This document shows, piece after piece, positions 47,248 to 61,295 of a stretch of DNA of 64,000 nt. Origin of the DNA: Cryobacterium breve (GTDB lineage Bacteria; Actinomycetota; Actinomycetes; Actinomycetales; Microbacteriaceae); the NCBI RefSeq assembly GCF_027594785.1, contig NZ_CP075584.1, forward strand, positions 620,001-684,000, read 5' to 3'. The notes beneath the pieces are model-generated. The model made no database searches. It was given only the letters and a program-made list of their open reading frames with translations, and was not told the origin of the DNA. The position numbers and the translations under genes are program-made. Position 1 is the first letter of the stretch. Each line of letters opens with the position of its first letter.

Positions 47248-49401
47248 ATGACCGACTACTCCGCACTCGACTTCTCCGAACTCGTCGCTCTCTCCGGAGA
47301 CGAGGTCGTCACGCATTCCTTCGTGCGCGACGTTCCCCTGTCCGGGGCGCGCACCCTCGCCCTGGTCACCCTCGACAACGGCAGGGACCACACCCGGCCG
47401 AACACCCTCGGTCCGGTCACCCTTCTCGAGTTCGCGGCGACCCTCGACGGCCTCGCCGAGCGCGCTTCGCGCGGGGAGATCCACGGCGTCGCGGTGACCG
47501 GCAAGCCGTTCATCCTGGCCGCAGGCGCCGACCTCGGCAAGGTCAGCGAGATTCCGTCGCTCGCGACGGGCAAGCTGCTCGGCCAGCTCGGCCACCACGC
47601 CCTCGGGAAGCTCTCCACCCTCGGTGTGCCCTCCTTCGCCTTCATCAACGGGCTCGCGCTCGGCGGCGGTCTGGAGATCGCCCTGAACGCCGATTACCGC
47701 ACCGTCGACGCATCCGTCGCCGCCGTCGCCCTGCCAGAGGTCTCCCTCGGGCTCATCCCGGGCTGGGGCGGCTCCTACCTGCTGCCGAACCTGATCGGCA
47801 TCGAGAACGCCCTCACGGTGATCATCTCGAACCCGCTCAAGAACCGCGTGCTCAAGGCACCTGACACCGTCGAACTCGGCATCGCCGACGTGCTCTTCGG
47901 ATCTGCCGCGTTCCTCGAGCACTCCATCGCCTGGGCCGACGGCGTCATCGCCGGCACGACGACGGTCGCACGACCGAACAAGCCGGGCAAGATCGAGCGT
48001 CTGGTGAAGTGGGACGCCGCGATCGGCATCGCCAGGCGGATGCTCGAGACCAGGATCGGCTCTGTCGCGCTCTCGCCGTACATCGCACTCGACCTGCTCA
48101 AGGCCGCCAAGAGCGGGACACGCGAGGAGGGCTTCGAACGGGAGGACGACTCCCTCGCGGCTCTCATCGCCGGCGACCAGCTCCAGGCCAGCATCTATGC
48201 GTTCAACCTGGTGCAGAAGCGGGCCAAGCGCCCGGCCGGTTCTCCGGACAAGAAGCTCGCCCGCCCGATCACGAAGGTCGGCGTCATCGGTGCCGGCCTG
48301 ATGGCGAGCCAGTTCGCGCTCCTGTTCGTTCGCCGCCTGCAGGTGCCCGTCGTCATCACGGACCTCGACCAGGCCCGGGTCGACAAGGGTGTCGCATACA
48401 TCCACGGCGAGATCGCGACCCTGCAGTCCAAGGGCCGTATCACCGCAGACGAGGGCAACCGGCTCAGGGCGCTCGTGACGGGAACGACGGACAAGTCACA
48501 GTTCTCCGACGCCGACTGGGTCATCGAGGCCGTGTTCGAAGAACTCGGAGTCAAGCAGGATGTCTTCGCCGAGATCGAGAAGTACGTGTCGCCGGAGGCG
48601 ATCCTCGCGACGAACACCTCATCGCTCTCCGTTGAGAAGATCGGCGCGAAGCTCGCCCACCCCGAGCGTCTCGTCGGCTTCCACTTCTTCAACCCGGTCG
48701 CCGTGATGCCGCTCATCGAGGTCGTCAACACGCCGCAGACGAACGAGACGACGCTCTCGACCGCGATGGTGATCGCGGGCAAGCTGCGGAAGAACGCCGT
48801 GATCACGCGCGACACCCCCGGTTTCGTGGTCAACCGGATCCTCGCGAAGCTCCTCGGTGAGGCCATGCACGCCGTCGACACCGGCACCCCCTTCGAGGTC
48901 GTCGACGGTGCCATCGCACCGTTCGGACTGCCGATGACGCCGTTCGAGCTCCTCGAACTCGTCGGGCTCAAGGTCGGAGCCCACGTGCTCGACACGCACC
49001 ACGCCGCGTTCCCGGACCGGTTCTTCGAAAGCGACAACCTGCACAGGCTCGCGGAGCACGGCAAAATCCTCGAGCGCGACGGCAAGGGCAAGGTCACGGG
49101 CTTCGACAAGACCGCGAAGAAGATCGTCGCCGGCGGCACGACGCCGATGACGGGCGAGGAGATCCTGCGGCGCATCGAGGACGGCCTCGCCGACGAGATC
49201 AAGCGGATGCTCGACGACGACGTCGTTCACGCTGCGGAGGACATCGACCTGTGCGTGATCCTCGGCGCGGGCTGGCCGTTCCAGATGGGCGGGGCAACCC
49301 CCAACCTCGACAGGGTCGGCGCGAGCGAGCGCGTCTTCGGCGGCACGTTCCACACGCCGATGATCCGCGGCGTCGCCTCGGAGGTCCCGGTCACGCTCTA
49401 G
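47248..49401 (+). CDS. fadB: Fatty acid oxidation complex alpha subunit (enoyl-CoA hydratase/3-hydroxyacyl-CoA dehydrogenase)
   Basis: 717 residues with two fused enzymes. N-terminal crotonase domain: FILAAGADLGKVSEIP, FINGLALGGGLEIALNADYR (oxyanion hole) and ALPEVSLGLIPGWGGSYLLP. C-terminal dehydrogenase: VGVIGAGLMASQFALLF (NAD), LATNTSSLSVEKIG, HFFNPVAVMPLIEVV with the catalytic histidine, and the C-terminal helical repeats. The frame is unbroken. Pairs with fadA to form the beta-oxidation complex. Followed by a bidirectional terminator. Confidence 0.95.
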   Translation: MTDYSALDFSELVALSGDEVVTHSFVRDVPLSGARTLALVTLDNGRDHTRPNTLGPVTLLEFAATLDGLAERASRGEIHGVAVTGKPFILAAGADLGKVSEIPSLATGKLLGQLGHHALGKLSTLGVPSFAFINGLALGGGLEIALNADYRTVDASVAAVALPEVSLGLIPGWGGSYLLPNLIGIENALTVIISNPLKNRVLKAPDTVELGIADVLFGSAAFLEHSIAWADGVIAGTTTVARPNKPGKIERLVKWDAAIGIARRMLETRIGSVALSPYIALDLLKAAKSGTREEGFEREDDSLAALIAGDQLQASIYAFNLVQKRAKRPAGSPDKKLARPITKVGVIGAGLMASQFALLFVRRLQVPVVITDLDQARVDKGVAYIHGEIATLQSKGRITADEGNRLRALVTGTTDKSQFSDADWVIEAVFEELGVKQDVFAEIEKYVSPEAILATNTSSLSVEKIGAKLAHPERLVGFHFFNPVAVMPLIEVVNTPQTNETTLSTAMVIAGKLRKNAVITRDTPGFVVNRILAKLLGEAMHAVDTGTPFEVVDGAIAPFGLPMTPFELLELVGLKVGAHVLDTHHAAFPDRFFESDNLHRLAEHGKILERDGKGKVTGFDKTAKKIVAGGTTPMTGEEILRRIEDGLADEIKRMLDDDVVHAAEDIDLCVILGAGWPFQMGGATPNLDRVGASERVFGGTFHTPMIRGVASEVPVTL

Positions 49402-49418
49402 CGCCCCCTGCCAGCGGT

Positions 49419-49473
49419 GAGTTACGCAAAAAACACCCTCGTCGAGTCGGCGAGGGTGTTTTTTGCGTGACTC
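49419..49473. terminator. Bidirectional terminator between fadB and the aldo/keto reductase
   Basis: Arms 49419-49441 and 49451-49473 are 23 bp with one mismatch; the A run in one arm and T run in the other make it work in both directions, suited to two convergent genes. Confidence 0.95.
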
Positions 49474-49493
49474 AGGCGGAGACGCGCCTGACG

Positions 49494-50468
<975 letters not shown>

Positions 50469-50472
<4 letters not shown>

Positions 50473-50858
50473 GCTGGGGAGAGCCTTTCCGATTCTGAGT
50501 AGAGGGAGATTTTGTAGTCGATGGCGTCGAGGCTCGTGCGCATGGACTCGAGCTGGCCGGCGACCGTGATCCGGTGCCGCTGCAGGAGTTCGAGGCGGTC
50601 GGCGCGGGACGAATCGCCCTGCCTGGCGAGCTCCGCGTAGTCGCGGACCCGGGCGATCGGCAGTGCCGTCGACCGGAGCTTCGTGAGGAAGACGATCCAC
50701 GCCACGTCCTCGGCAGAGTATTCGCGGTGCGTCGAGCTGCCCCGGTGGATCGGGGCGAGCATGAGCCCGGCCCGTTCGTAGTAACGCAGGGTCGCGACGG
50801 TGAGGCCGGTGTGGTCCGCAACCTCTGAGATCGAGAGCGGGGTTGTCGGTGTGGGCAT
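50469..50858 (-). CDS. MerR family transcriptional regulator
   Basis: 129 residues: [26 protein letters not shown] is the MerR winged helix, followed by [25 protein letters not shown] and a coiled dimer helix. No cysteine cluster for metal sensing at the C-terminus, so probably a small-molecule or redox type. ATGA overlap with the aldo/keto reductase indicates that it regulates that gene and itself. Confidence 0.93.
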
Positions 50859-50973
50859 GGTGCAACCCTAAAACCTCGAGCGCGGTTCAGGTCAAGCCGG
50901 GACGGTCCTCGCACAGCAGGCACGCAGTTTCGGGCGCCCGCGGCGGGGAGGCCACGGCGGGCACGGTCCCGGT

Positions 50974-51876
50974 TCAGGGGTGACGGATGCCGACGCCGGC
51001 CAACAGGGACCGGTACCCCTCTCGATAGCTCGGGTAGGCGAAGCGGAACCCGCTGGCGAGCAGGAGGGCGTTGCGACAGCGCTTGTCGCCTCCGCGAGGT
51101 CCGGTCGAGGCCCCGCCCATCGGCCGTGCCGGATCGTCCGCGGACTCCCCCGCAACTGTCGACCGGCGGCTCGCGACCGGATCGGGCACGCCGAGTTCCG
51201 CGGCGAGGAAGGCGAGCACGTCCCCACGTCGCGCGGGGACGCTGTCCGCGCCGAGGTAGAGCGGCGCGGGCGGGGCGTCGCCGGTCACGAGGTGGACGAT
51301 GGCCGCTGCCGCGTCGTCCCGATGGATGCGGTTGGTGTGGCTGGACAAGCCGACAGCAGAGGCCGTCCCCGAGCGGACCTGGCCGATCAGGCGCTCCCGT
51401 CCCGGACCGTAGATCCCGGCGAGTCGCAGCACAGTGGCACCGGGGGCCCGGCGGCGCAGCAGGTCCTCGGCTTCGAGGAGCACCGCACCGGTCGCGGACG
51501 AGGGCAGCGCGGGAGTTCCCTCGTCGATCCAGCTCCCGTCGTCGACGCCGTACACGGCGGTCGAGGACACGAGCAGGAAGCGGCTCGGTGAGACGCCTGC
51601 CGCATCGAGGGCGTCAAGGAGATTCCGCAGGCCGTCGACGTACGAGGTGCGGTAGGCATCCGCTGTCGGGCCTGCCGCGGCGATGGCGACGATCACGATG
51701 TCCGTGTCGGCAGGGACAGCGGGCCGTTCACGGGTGAGATCGACGGCCTGGCCCTCGATCGCGGCGGGGAGGACCCCCGGCGACCTGCGCAGCCCGACCA
51801 CGCGGTGACCGAGGGACACGAGGCGCAGCCCGACCTCGGTGCCGAGGTCGCCGCAGCCGGCGATCAGGACTGTCAC
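50974..51876 (-). CDS. NAD(P)-binding epimerase-like protein (SDR)
   Basis: 300 residues of the extended SDR type found as YeeZ-like proteins: VLIAGCGDLGTEVGLRLVSLGHRVVGLRR (dinucleotide site), FLLVSSTAVYGVDDGSWIDE (Ser and Tyr of the active site; the usual YxxxK lysine is not clear), LRLAGIYGPGRERLIGQV. Substrate unknown. GTG at 51876 overlaps the dxs stop by three bases (GTGA). Confidence 0.85.
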   Translation of the reverse strand: MTVLIAGCGDLGTEVGLRLVSLGHRVVGLRRSPGVLPAAIEGQAVDLTRERPAVPADTDIVIVAIAAAGPTADAYRTSYVDGLRNLLDALDAAGVSPSRFLLVSSTAVYGVDDGSWIDEGTPALPSSATGAVLLEAEDLLRRRAPGATVLRLAGIYGPGRERLIGQVRSGTASAVGLSSHTNRIHRDDAAAAIVHLVTGDAPPAPLYLGADSVPARRGDVLAFLAAELGVPDPVASRRSTVAGESADDPARPMGGASTGPRGGDKRCRNALLLASGFRFAYPSYREGYRSLLAGVGIRHP

Positions 51877-53828
51877 TCCGCGCGGCCGCCGCGCATCGTG
51901 ATCGATCCCGTGTCCGTCCGATCGGCAGGCAGCGGCCGCGCGTGCGGAAGCTTGCTTCCGAGCACCATCGCCACGACGTCGCGCGCGATGTGCTGCGGCG
52001 TGAGGCCGACCCGTTCGAGGATCTCGGCGCGGGTGCCGTGGGCGAGGAATTCGTCGGGCAGCCCGAGTTCGGTGACGGCCGTGTCGACGCCGGCCTCGCG
52101 CAGGTCCTGGCGGATGCGCGTGCCGATTCCCCCGACCCGGATTCCGTCCTCGATGCTCACGACGAGGCGGTGTTCCGCGGCGAGCCCGATCAGGCTTCGG
52201 GGAACGGGCACGACCCAGCGCGGGTCGATGACGGTCGCGCCGATCCCCTGGGCAGACAGGCGCCTGGCGACGTCGAGGCCCATGGCAGCCATCGGGCCGA
52301 CCGTGACGATGAGCACGTCCTTCTGTGCCGATTCGAGCAGAACGTCGACGCCGTCGTCGAGGCGCGCCACGGCGTCGAACTCGACCCCGGTGCTGCCCTT
52401 CGGGAAACGCAGCACGGTCGGTGCGTCCTCGACGGCGATGGCCTCGCCGAGCTCCTCGCGGAGCCTGGTCGAGTCGCGCGGGGCGGCGAGGCGGATGCCG
52501 GGAACGACCTGCAGGATCGCGAGGTCCCAGATGCCGTGGTGGCTCGGCCCGTCCGGGCCCGTCACACCTGCCCGGTCGAGGACGAAGGTCACCCCGGCCT
52601 TGTGCAGTGCGACGTCCATCAGGACCTGGTCGAAGGCACGGTTGATGAAGGTCGCGTACAGGGCGACGACGGGGTGCAGCCCGCCGAACGCGAGGCCCGC
52701 CGCGCTCGCCACGGCGTGCTGTTCGGCGATGCCGACGTCGTGCACCCGGTTCGGGAAGCGTTCCGCCATCCGGTGCAGCCCGGTCGGGCGCAGCATGGCC
52801 GCGGTGATCCCGACGATCCGCGGATTCCCGGTCGCGAGGTTCAGGAGCTCGTCGGAGAACACCGACGTCCACGACGGCGCGCCGGGGGTCTCCGTCGACT
52901 CCCCGGTCTCCGGGTCGATCTGCCCGACCGCGTGGAACTGGTCGGCGGTGTCCTGCATGGCGGGGTCGTAGCCCTTGCCCTTCTGGGTGATCGTGTGGAC
53001 GATCACCGGCGCGCCGTAGTTCTTGGCCTGTTGGAGGGCTTCGAGCATCGCTTCCATGTCGTGCCCGTCGACCGGGCCGATGTACTTGATGTCGAGGTTC
53101 GAGTAGAGCGCCTCATTGTTGGAGAACCGCGCGAGGAAGCCGTGCAGGCCGCCGCGTACGCCACGGAAGAACGCCCGGGCCGGTGCTCCCATGTTGTCGA
53201 AGGCGCGACGGCTGCTCAGGTACGCCGCGTGGTAGCTGCTGCGGGTGCGCACCGTGTTGAGGAACCGTGCCATGCCGCCGATCGTCGGCGCATAGGAGCG
53301 GCCGTTGTCGTTCACCACGATGATCAGGCGGCGCGTGTTGTCGTCGCTGATGTTGTTGAGCGCTTCCCAGGTCATGCCGCCCGTGAGCGCGCCGTCTCCG
53401 ACCACCGCGATCACGTGCCTGTCGCTCTGCCCGGTCATCTCGAACGCCCGGGAGATCCCGTCCGCCCAGGACAGCGAGCTCGAGGCGTGCGAGCTCTCGA
53501 CGATGTCGTGCACAGACTCGGAGCGCTGGGGGTACCCGGCGAGGCCGTCCTGCTGGCGGAGTCCGCTGAAGTCCTGACGACCGGTCAGGAGCTTGTGCAC
53601 GTACGACTGGTGCCCGGTGTCGAAGACGATCGCGTCGCGCGGGGACTCGAAGATCCGGTGGATGGCGATGGTCATCTCGACGACGCCGAGGTTAGGCCCG
53701 AGGTGCCCGCCGGTCTTGGAGACTTCGCTGACCAGGAAGCCGCGGATCTCCGCTGCGAGCAGGACGAGTTCGCCCCGCGAGAGGCGGTCGAGGTCACGTG
53801 GACCCGTGATGGTCTTCAGCAGGCTCAT
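51873..53828 (-). CDS. dxs: 1-deoxy-D-xylulose-5-phosphate synthase
   Basis: First step of the MEP isoprenoid pathway: pyruvate plus glyceraldehyde 3-phosphate to DXP, with thiamine diphosphate. 651 residues: GHLGPNLGVVEMTIAIHRIF, FDTGHQSYVHKLLTGR, the TPP loop VVGDGALTGGMTWEALNNI, GIAEQHAVASAAGLA with the catalytic glutamate, and the transketolase C-terminal domain. ATG 53828 with GAAAGGTG six bases upstream. Continuous frame. Confidence 0.97.
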   Translation of the reverse strand: MSLLKTITGPRDLDRLSRGELVLLAAEIRGFLVSEVSKTGGHLGPNLGVVEMTIAIHRIFESPRDAIVFDTGHQSYVHKLLTGRQDFSGLRQQDGLAGYPQRSESVHDIVESSHASSSLSWADGISRAFEMTGQSDRHVIAVVGDGALTGGMTWEALNNISDDNTRRLIIVVNDNGRSYAPTIGGMARFLNTVRTRSSYHAAYLSSRRAFDNMGAPARAFFRGVRGGLHGFLARFSNNEALYSNLDIKYIGPVDGHDMEAMLEALQQAKNYGAPVIVHTITQKGKGYDPAMQDTADQFHAVGQIDPETGESTETPGAPSWTSVFSDELLNLATGNPRIVGITAAMLRPTGLHRMAERFPNRVHDVGIAEQHAVASAAGLAFGGLHPVVALYATFINRAFDQVLMDVALHKAGVTFVLDRAGVTGPDGPSHHGIWDLAILQVVPGIRLAAPRDSTRLREELGEAIAVEDAPTVLRFPKGSTGVEFDAVARLDDGVDVLLESAQKDVLIVTVGPMAAMGLDVARRLSAQGIGATVIDPRWVVPVPRSLIGLAAEHRLVVSIEDGIRVGGIGTRIRQDLREAGVDTAVTELGLPDEFLAHGTRAEILERVGLTPQHIARDVVAMVLGSKLPHARPLPADRTDTGSITMRGGRAE

Positions 53829-53931
53829 CGGTAACACCTTTCGAGTACGACGTCGCGGGTAGAAAGGAACCGGCGCGTAGCGTCAACAGGAGTTGAGTCT
53901 ACGCGCCGGTCCCGAACGATAACCGTGACGG

Positions 53932-56752
<2,821 letters not shown>

Positions 56753-56879
56753 GATGCCCTCTCCTTTGTGGAAACTGACGGGAATCCGTCCGCAGTCCCC
56801 AATCCTGACGAACGGACCAGCACAAGGCCAGCAAGGGTTACCTAACCGGCGGCGCTACCGAACGATGTCGCCGTCAAAC

Positions 56880-56897
56880 TATCTTGACGTAGAGATA
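56880..56897 (-). promoter_or_regulatory. Quasi-palindromic possible operator upstream of acnA
   Basis: TATCTTGACGTAGAGATA, matching its own reverse complement at 14 of 18 positions, 128 bases before the acnA start. A second small inverted repeat, GGTTACCTAACC, lies at 56836-56847, nearer the gene. No regulator can be named from this alone. Confidence 0.4.
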
Positions 56898-56939
56898 ACT
56901 CTAGCAGGGCGCGCCAGCGAGGTCCTCTCCGGTCCTGCC

Positions 56940-59319
56940 CTATTCGCGGTCGAAAACGAGGCCGGTGCGCCGCGCGTACCGGTACATGAGCTCGATTCCC
57001 GCCGCTCCGAGCGCCCCGACGCCGATCCCGACGAGCAACGGGAGGTCGAGGCGCACGTCGATGACGAAGAACGCCCGGGAGAAGGGGATCGTGCACGCGA
57101 GCAGCATGGCGGTCGCCATCCCCGCGACGAGCGCCAGGCGGGGCCCGGTGAGCGGCCGGGCGAGCACACACAGGATCCAGAGCGACACGACGAAGAGGGA
57201 AACGGTGGTGACGCTCCTGGCCTCCGCGAGTGGGATCCTGTCGTGCAGGGCGACGAAGGTCACGAGGGCCGTCGCCGCGGCGATGGCCCCGGTCGGCACG
57301 GCATAGCGGACGATGCGGCGCAGGACCCCCGGGGTGTAGATCCGCCGGTTCGGGGCGAGCGCGAGGACGAACGCGGGGATGCCGATCGCGAGGCCGGAGA
57401 CGAGGGTCAGCTGCCGCGGCAGGAAAGGGAACGGCAGGGCGAGCAGCGACGTCGTGAGCGCGATCAGGATGCCGTAGACGGTCTTGGAGAGGAACAGGTT
57501 GGCCACACGTTCGACGTTGGCGATGACCCGGCGACCGAGGCCGAGCACCTCGGGCAGGCGGTCGAAACGATTGTCGAGCAGGACGAGGCGCGACGCGGCC
57601 TTCGTCGCCGGCGTCGCGGAGCCCATCGCGATGCCGAGATCGGCGTCCTTGATCGCCATCGCGTCGTTGACGCCGTCTCCGGTCATGGCGACCGTGCGCC
57701 CCTCTCCCTGCAACAGGGCGACGGCCGTCCGTTTCTGTTCCGGGCTCACGCGTCCGAACAGGCTCGCGGTCGTCAGCGCCGCCGCGAGGGCCTCATCGTC
57801 GGCGAGTTCCGCCGCGTTGACGGTCGCACCGCCGACACCGAGCTGGCGTGCGATCGCCGCGACCGTCACGGGGTTGTCCCCGCTCATCACGATCACGCGC
57901 ACCCCCTGCGCCGCGAAGTACCGCAGGGTCTCCGCCGCGTGGGGTCGCACGGATTCCCGGAACACGACGAGGCAGACCGGGTCGAGGGCGCATTCCTCGG
58001 GGTCCACCGCGCCGTCCAGGGCCGCCGTGCCGGCCAGGCGCACGAGTGCGAGGGTGCGGTGCCCCTCTGCGGCGATGACGGATGCCGCGGCGAGCGATTC
58101 GGGATGCGCCGCGAGCAGCCGCTCGGGAGCGCCGAGCAGCCAGGATGCGGCGGCACCGGGGCCGGCGAGGGTCAGGCCGCTGAACTTGCGGGCCGAGCTG
58201 AACGGAAGCCGGGCGCTCACGATGGCCGGGCCCGGGTCGAAGTGCGAGCCGAGCGCCCGCGCGGTGAGGTTGGCGGCGTCATCCGTGCCGAAGACGCCGA
58301 GCACGAGCCGCGCATCCGCTTCGTGGACAGCGGACTGCACGACGAGCCGGTCGAACTCGAGCCTGCCGCTCGTCAGGGTGCCGGTCTTGTCGAGGCAGAG
58401 CACGTCCACCCGCGCGAGCACCTCGACGGCGGCGAGCTCCTCGATGAGGACCTTGTGCCGGGCCAGCTGAACCGCTGCGAGGCCGAAGGCCAGGCTGATC
58501 AGCAGGACGAGCCCTTCGGGGATCATGCCGACGACGCCGGCGACCGAGTCCCGCAGGGCACTCCGCCACGGCCCGTCCATCCCGGTGAAGAGGGAGTCCA
58601 GACCGCCGTATGCCGCGATCCGGCCGATCAGTGTGAGCAGGATCACGGGGCCGAGCAGCCAGGACAGCACGACGAGGATGCGGTTGGTCGCCGCCCGCAG
58701 GCTCGGAGTGTACGAGGGAGTGCCGCCGGATCTCGGCGGTGAGCCGGTTCGCGTACGACGCGGCGCCGACGTGCGTCAGCCGTGCGTACCCGGAGCCGCC
58801 CGAGACGTACGAGCCGGACAGGAGCTCGTCCCCGACGACCTTGACGACGGGATCCGACTCCCCGGTCAGCAGGGATTCGTCAGCGACGAGGTCGTCGCCC
58901 TGGAGCACCACGGCGTCCGCGGGGACCTGGTCGCCCGGCCGAAGGATGATCACGTCGTCCTGGACGACGAGTCCGAGCGGGACGATGTGCGCCAGGCCGT
59001 CACGCCTGACCGCGACTTCGGGGATCGCCAGGAGCGCGAGGCGGTCGAGCACGATCTTGGCCCGCACTTCCTGCACGATCCCGATCAGCGCGTTGGCGAC
59101 GACGATGATGTAGAACAGGCCGTCCCGGTAGTCGCCGAGCACGGCGACCGCGATGAAGCAGACCGTGAGGATCGCGTTGAACAGGGTGAAGACGTTCTCG
59201 CGCAGGATGTCGGCGACGGTGCGCGAGGTGGGCTGGCCGGCATCGTTGCCCCTGCCGTCGGCAAGGCGCTCGGCGACCTCTGCGCTGCTCAGCCCGTCGT
59301 GCGGCAGTGTTTCGCTCAT
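56940..59319 (-). CDS. Cation-translocating P-type ATPase, CtpE-like (one apparent frameshift)
   Basis: 792 residues after removing a base at 58699-58703 (TCCGAGCCTGCGG for TCCGAGCTGCGG), restoring HSLVHSELRAATNRILVVLS. Actuator TGES in VADESLLTGESDPV, phosphorylation motif CLDKTGTLTSG, hinge GDGVNDAMAIKDADLGIAMG, and about ten membrane helices. No heavy-metal-binding N-domain. The N-terminus GLSSAEVAERLADGRGND and RTVADILRENVFTLFN resemble mycobacterial CtpE, a Ca2+ uptake ATPase; the ion is inferred. Start ATG 59319. Confidence 0.9.
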
Positions 59320-59356
59320 TGCTCGGAGCCGGTCACGACGCTGCGGCAGACACGGG

Positions 59357-60115
59357 TCAGAGCTCGGCTTCACCGACGGACGGCGTGCTCGGCCGGTAGA
59401 CCGAACGCACCATGAGCCACGACACGATGAGGAGCGGCGCGTACAACGGAATACCCATCAGGAGCTTGGTCGCGCCGAGCCAGGCGACGTTGCCCGCGTA
59501 ATAGAGCGGGAGTTCCACGGCGAGGCGCAGGAGGAACAGCCCGGCCCACAGGCCGGTCAGCAGGGAGAGCACCCGGCGCTTGGACGGGTCGGACCGCCAG
59601 TTCACGCCGTCGCCGACCAGGAAGCCGACGGCGAGGCCGATGAGCGGCCACCCCACGATGATCGAGATCACGAGGGCTCCCCCGTACACGCCGTTGATCC
59701 AGAACCCGGAGAGGTAGAAGTCCTCTGCCTTTCCGGAGAGCAGGGCGAGCACGGCGCTGATGCCGATGCCGACGAGGCCGCCGACGGCTTGGGTCACCGT
59801 CTGCCTGGCCGCGACGCGCAGCCCGGCCATCACGACGCCGATCACGATCGGGGCGACGAGGGAGGGAATGAGGTCGCGGGTCAGGGTGTACGTCACGAGG
59901 AAGACGAGTCCGGGCAACACGGCCTCGACCAGGCCGCGGATGCCGCCCATCGCTGCGAGCAGCGCGTGGCCGCTGATCGGCTCGCCCTCCGCCGCCGGCG
60001 AGAAGCCGGCACGTCGGGCCGCAGCGGCCATGCTGTCGGCGAACACGCCCTTCGGGGTCGGCTCCGCCGGGTCGGGGGTCTCGGGCTCGTCGCGGGAGGC
60101 TGGGGTGTCCGTCAT
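59357..60115 (-). CDS. DUF3159 family membrane protein
   Basis: 252 residues: acidic Pro-rich N-terminus, then about six membrane helices with GLVEAVLPGLVFLVTYTLTRDL and INGVYGGALVISIIVGWPLIGLAVGFL. Function unknown; it is part of the conserved actinobacterial DUF3159-DUF3710-dut block and lies 27 bases downstream of DUF3710. ATG 60115. Confidence 0.93.
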   Translation of the reverse strand: MTDTPASRDEPETPDPAEPTPKGVFADSMAAAARRAGFSPAAEGEPISGHALLAAMGGIRGLVEAVLPGLVFLVTYTLTRDLIPSLVAPIVIGVVMAGLRVAARQTVTQAVGGLVGIGISAVLALLSGKAEDFYLSGFWINGVYGGALVISIIVGWPLIGLAVGFLVGDGVNWRSDPSKRRVLSLLTGLWAGLFLLRLAVELPLYYAGNVAWLGATKLLMGIPLYAPLLIVSWLMVRSVYRPSTPSVGEAEL

Positions 60116-60142
60116 GTCGGGGCGATCTTCCTGGCGGTCGGG

Positions 60143-60772
60143 TCAGGCGTCGGAGGGTTCTGCGGGGCCGGCGGGCGTGACCGGCATCCGCAGCGGAATC
60201 AGGTCGCGCGGCGGCATCGGTGCAGACCCGCGCACGACGACGATGCTGCGGAAGAGGTCCTCGATCTGGGCGGCGGCGTCCGGGTTGATGGCGCCTTCGC
60301 CCGCGATCACGCCGCGGAGGAACCAGCGGGGCCCGTCGACACCGATGAAGCGGGCCAGCCTGCTGGTTTCGGAGGCCTCCTGGCCGGTCGCGACGGGGAT
60401 CTCCGCGACGAGCTCCGGTCCGAACGGGCCTTCGCGCAGGGTCGTCGTACCGCCCTGCTTGCTGATCTGGTCCGCGATCTGGTCGCGGATCTCGTGCCAC
60501 AGACCACTGGACCGGGGCGCGGCGAACGGCTGGACCTGCAGCGTGGAGCCGGCGTAGTCCAGGCCGATGGCCACGACCCGCTTGCTGCCTTCTTCGATCT
60601 CGAGGCGCAGGTGCAGGCCCTCACGCGGCAGCACCTTGACGCCGCCGAGGTCGACGTACGGTCGTACCGGGTTCGCCTCGCTCTCGTCGAGGGGTCCCTC
60701 GGTCTCCCGATCCTCTGGCGCCGACTTGGGCAGTGGTTCCGGGAATTGGTCCGCATTCGCGACGTCGGTCAC
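60143..60772 (-). CDS. DUF3710 family protein
   Basis: 209 residues: acidic N-terminal 40, then RPYVDLGGVKVLPREGLHLRLEIEEGSKRV and GVDGPRWFLRGVIAGEGA, the family core. Soluble; function unknown. ATG 60772 overlaps the dut stop by four bases (ATGA), linking the two genes in translation. Confidence 0.94.
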   Translation of the reverse strand: MTDVANADQFPEPLPKSAPEDRETEGPLDESEANPVRPYVDLGGVKVLPREGLHLRLEIEEGSKRVVAIGLDYAGSTLQVQPFAAPRSSGLWHEIRDQIADQISKQGGTTTLREGPFGPELVAEIPVATGQEASETSRLARFIGVDGPRWFLRGVIAGEGAINPDAAAQIEDLFRSIVVVRGSAPMPPRDLIPLRMPVTPAGPAEPSDA

Positions 60773-61257
60773 GGGGTGTCTCCTGACATTGGTGAGCCGG
60801 CGGTCTGCCGGCCGGTTCCCGTTTCACGCACGCCCGTCGATCCGAAACCGCCCTCGCCGCGCTGGCTGTCCGGCAGCCGGTCGACGGGTATGAAGGCGGC
60901 CCGGGAAACCGGGGTGACGATGATCTGGGCAATGCGATCGCCCACGGCGATCGCGAAAGATTCGGTCTGGTCGGTGTTGAGCAGCGAGACCTTGATTTCG
61001 CCGCGGTAGCCGGCGTCCACGGTACCCGGCGAGTTCACGATCGTGATGCCGTGCTTGGCAGCCAGGCCGCTGCGCGGCACGACGAACGCCGCATACCCGT
61101 CGGGAAGGGCGATCGACACGCCGGTCCCGACCAGGGCGCGCTCACCGGGAGCAAGAACAAGCTCTTCGGCCGAGTGCAGATCTGCTCCGGCGTCGCCCGG
61201 ATGCGCGTACCGCGGAACGATGGATGCGGTTATCAACACTTCGACGCTTTCTGCCAC
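60769..61257 (-). CDS. dut: Deoxyuridine 5'-triphosphate nucleotidohydrolase
   Basis: Trimeric dUTPase that keeps uracil out of DNA. 162 residues with motif 1 HPGDAGADLHSAEEL, motif 2 VVPRSGLAAKHGITIVNSPG, motif 3 VDAGYRGEIKVSLLNT, motif 4 GDRIAQIIV and the C-terminal lid GEGGFGSTG. GTG start at 61257 gives the family N-terminus; the upstream in-frame extension is not conserved. Confidence 0.96.
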   Translation of the reverse strand: MAESVEVLITASIVPRYAHPGDAGADLHSAEELVLAPGERALVGTGVSIALPDGYAAFVVPRSGLAAKHGITIVNSPGTVDAGYRGEIKVSLLNTDQTESFAIAVGDRIAQIIVTPVSRAAFIPVDRLPDSQRGEGGFGSTGVRETGTGRQTAGSPMSGDTP

Positions 61258-61295
61258 GTGTCGAGGGTAGTGCAGAAGTCTGATCGAATAGAGCC

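Noticed and set aside
53821..53828. AGGCT at the dxs start as another corrupted AGCT
   Set aside because: The reading ATGAGCCTGCTGAAG is in frame and gives the normal family start MSLLKTITGPRDL, so no correction is needed.
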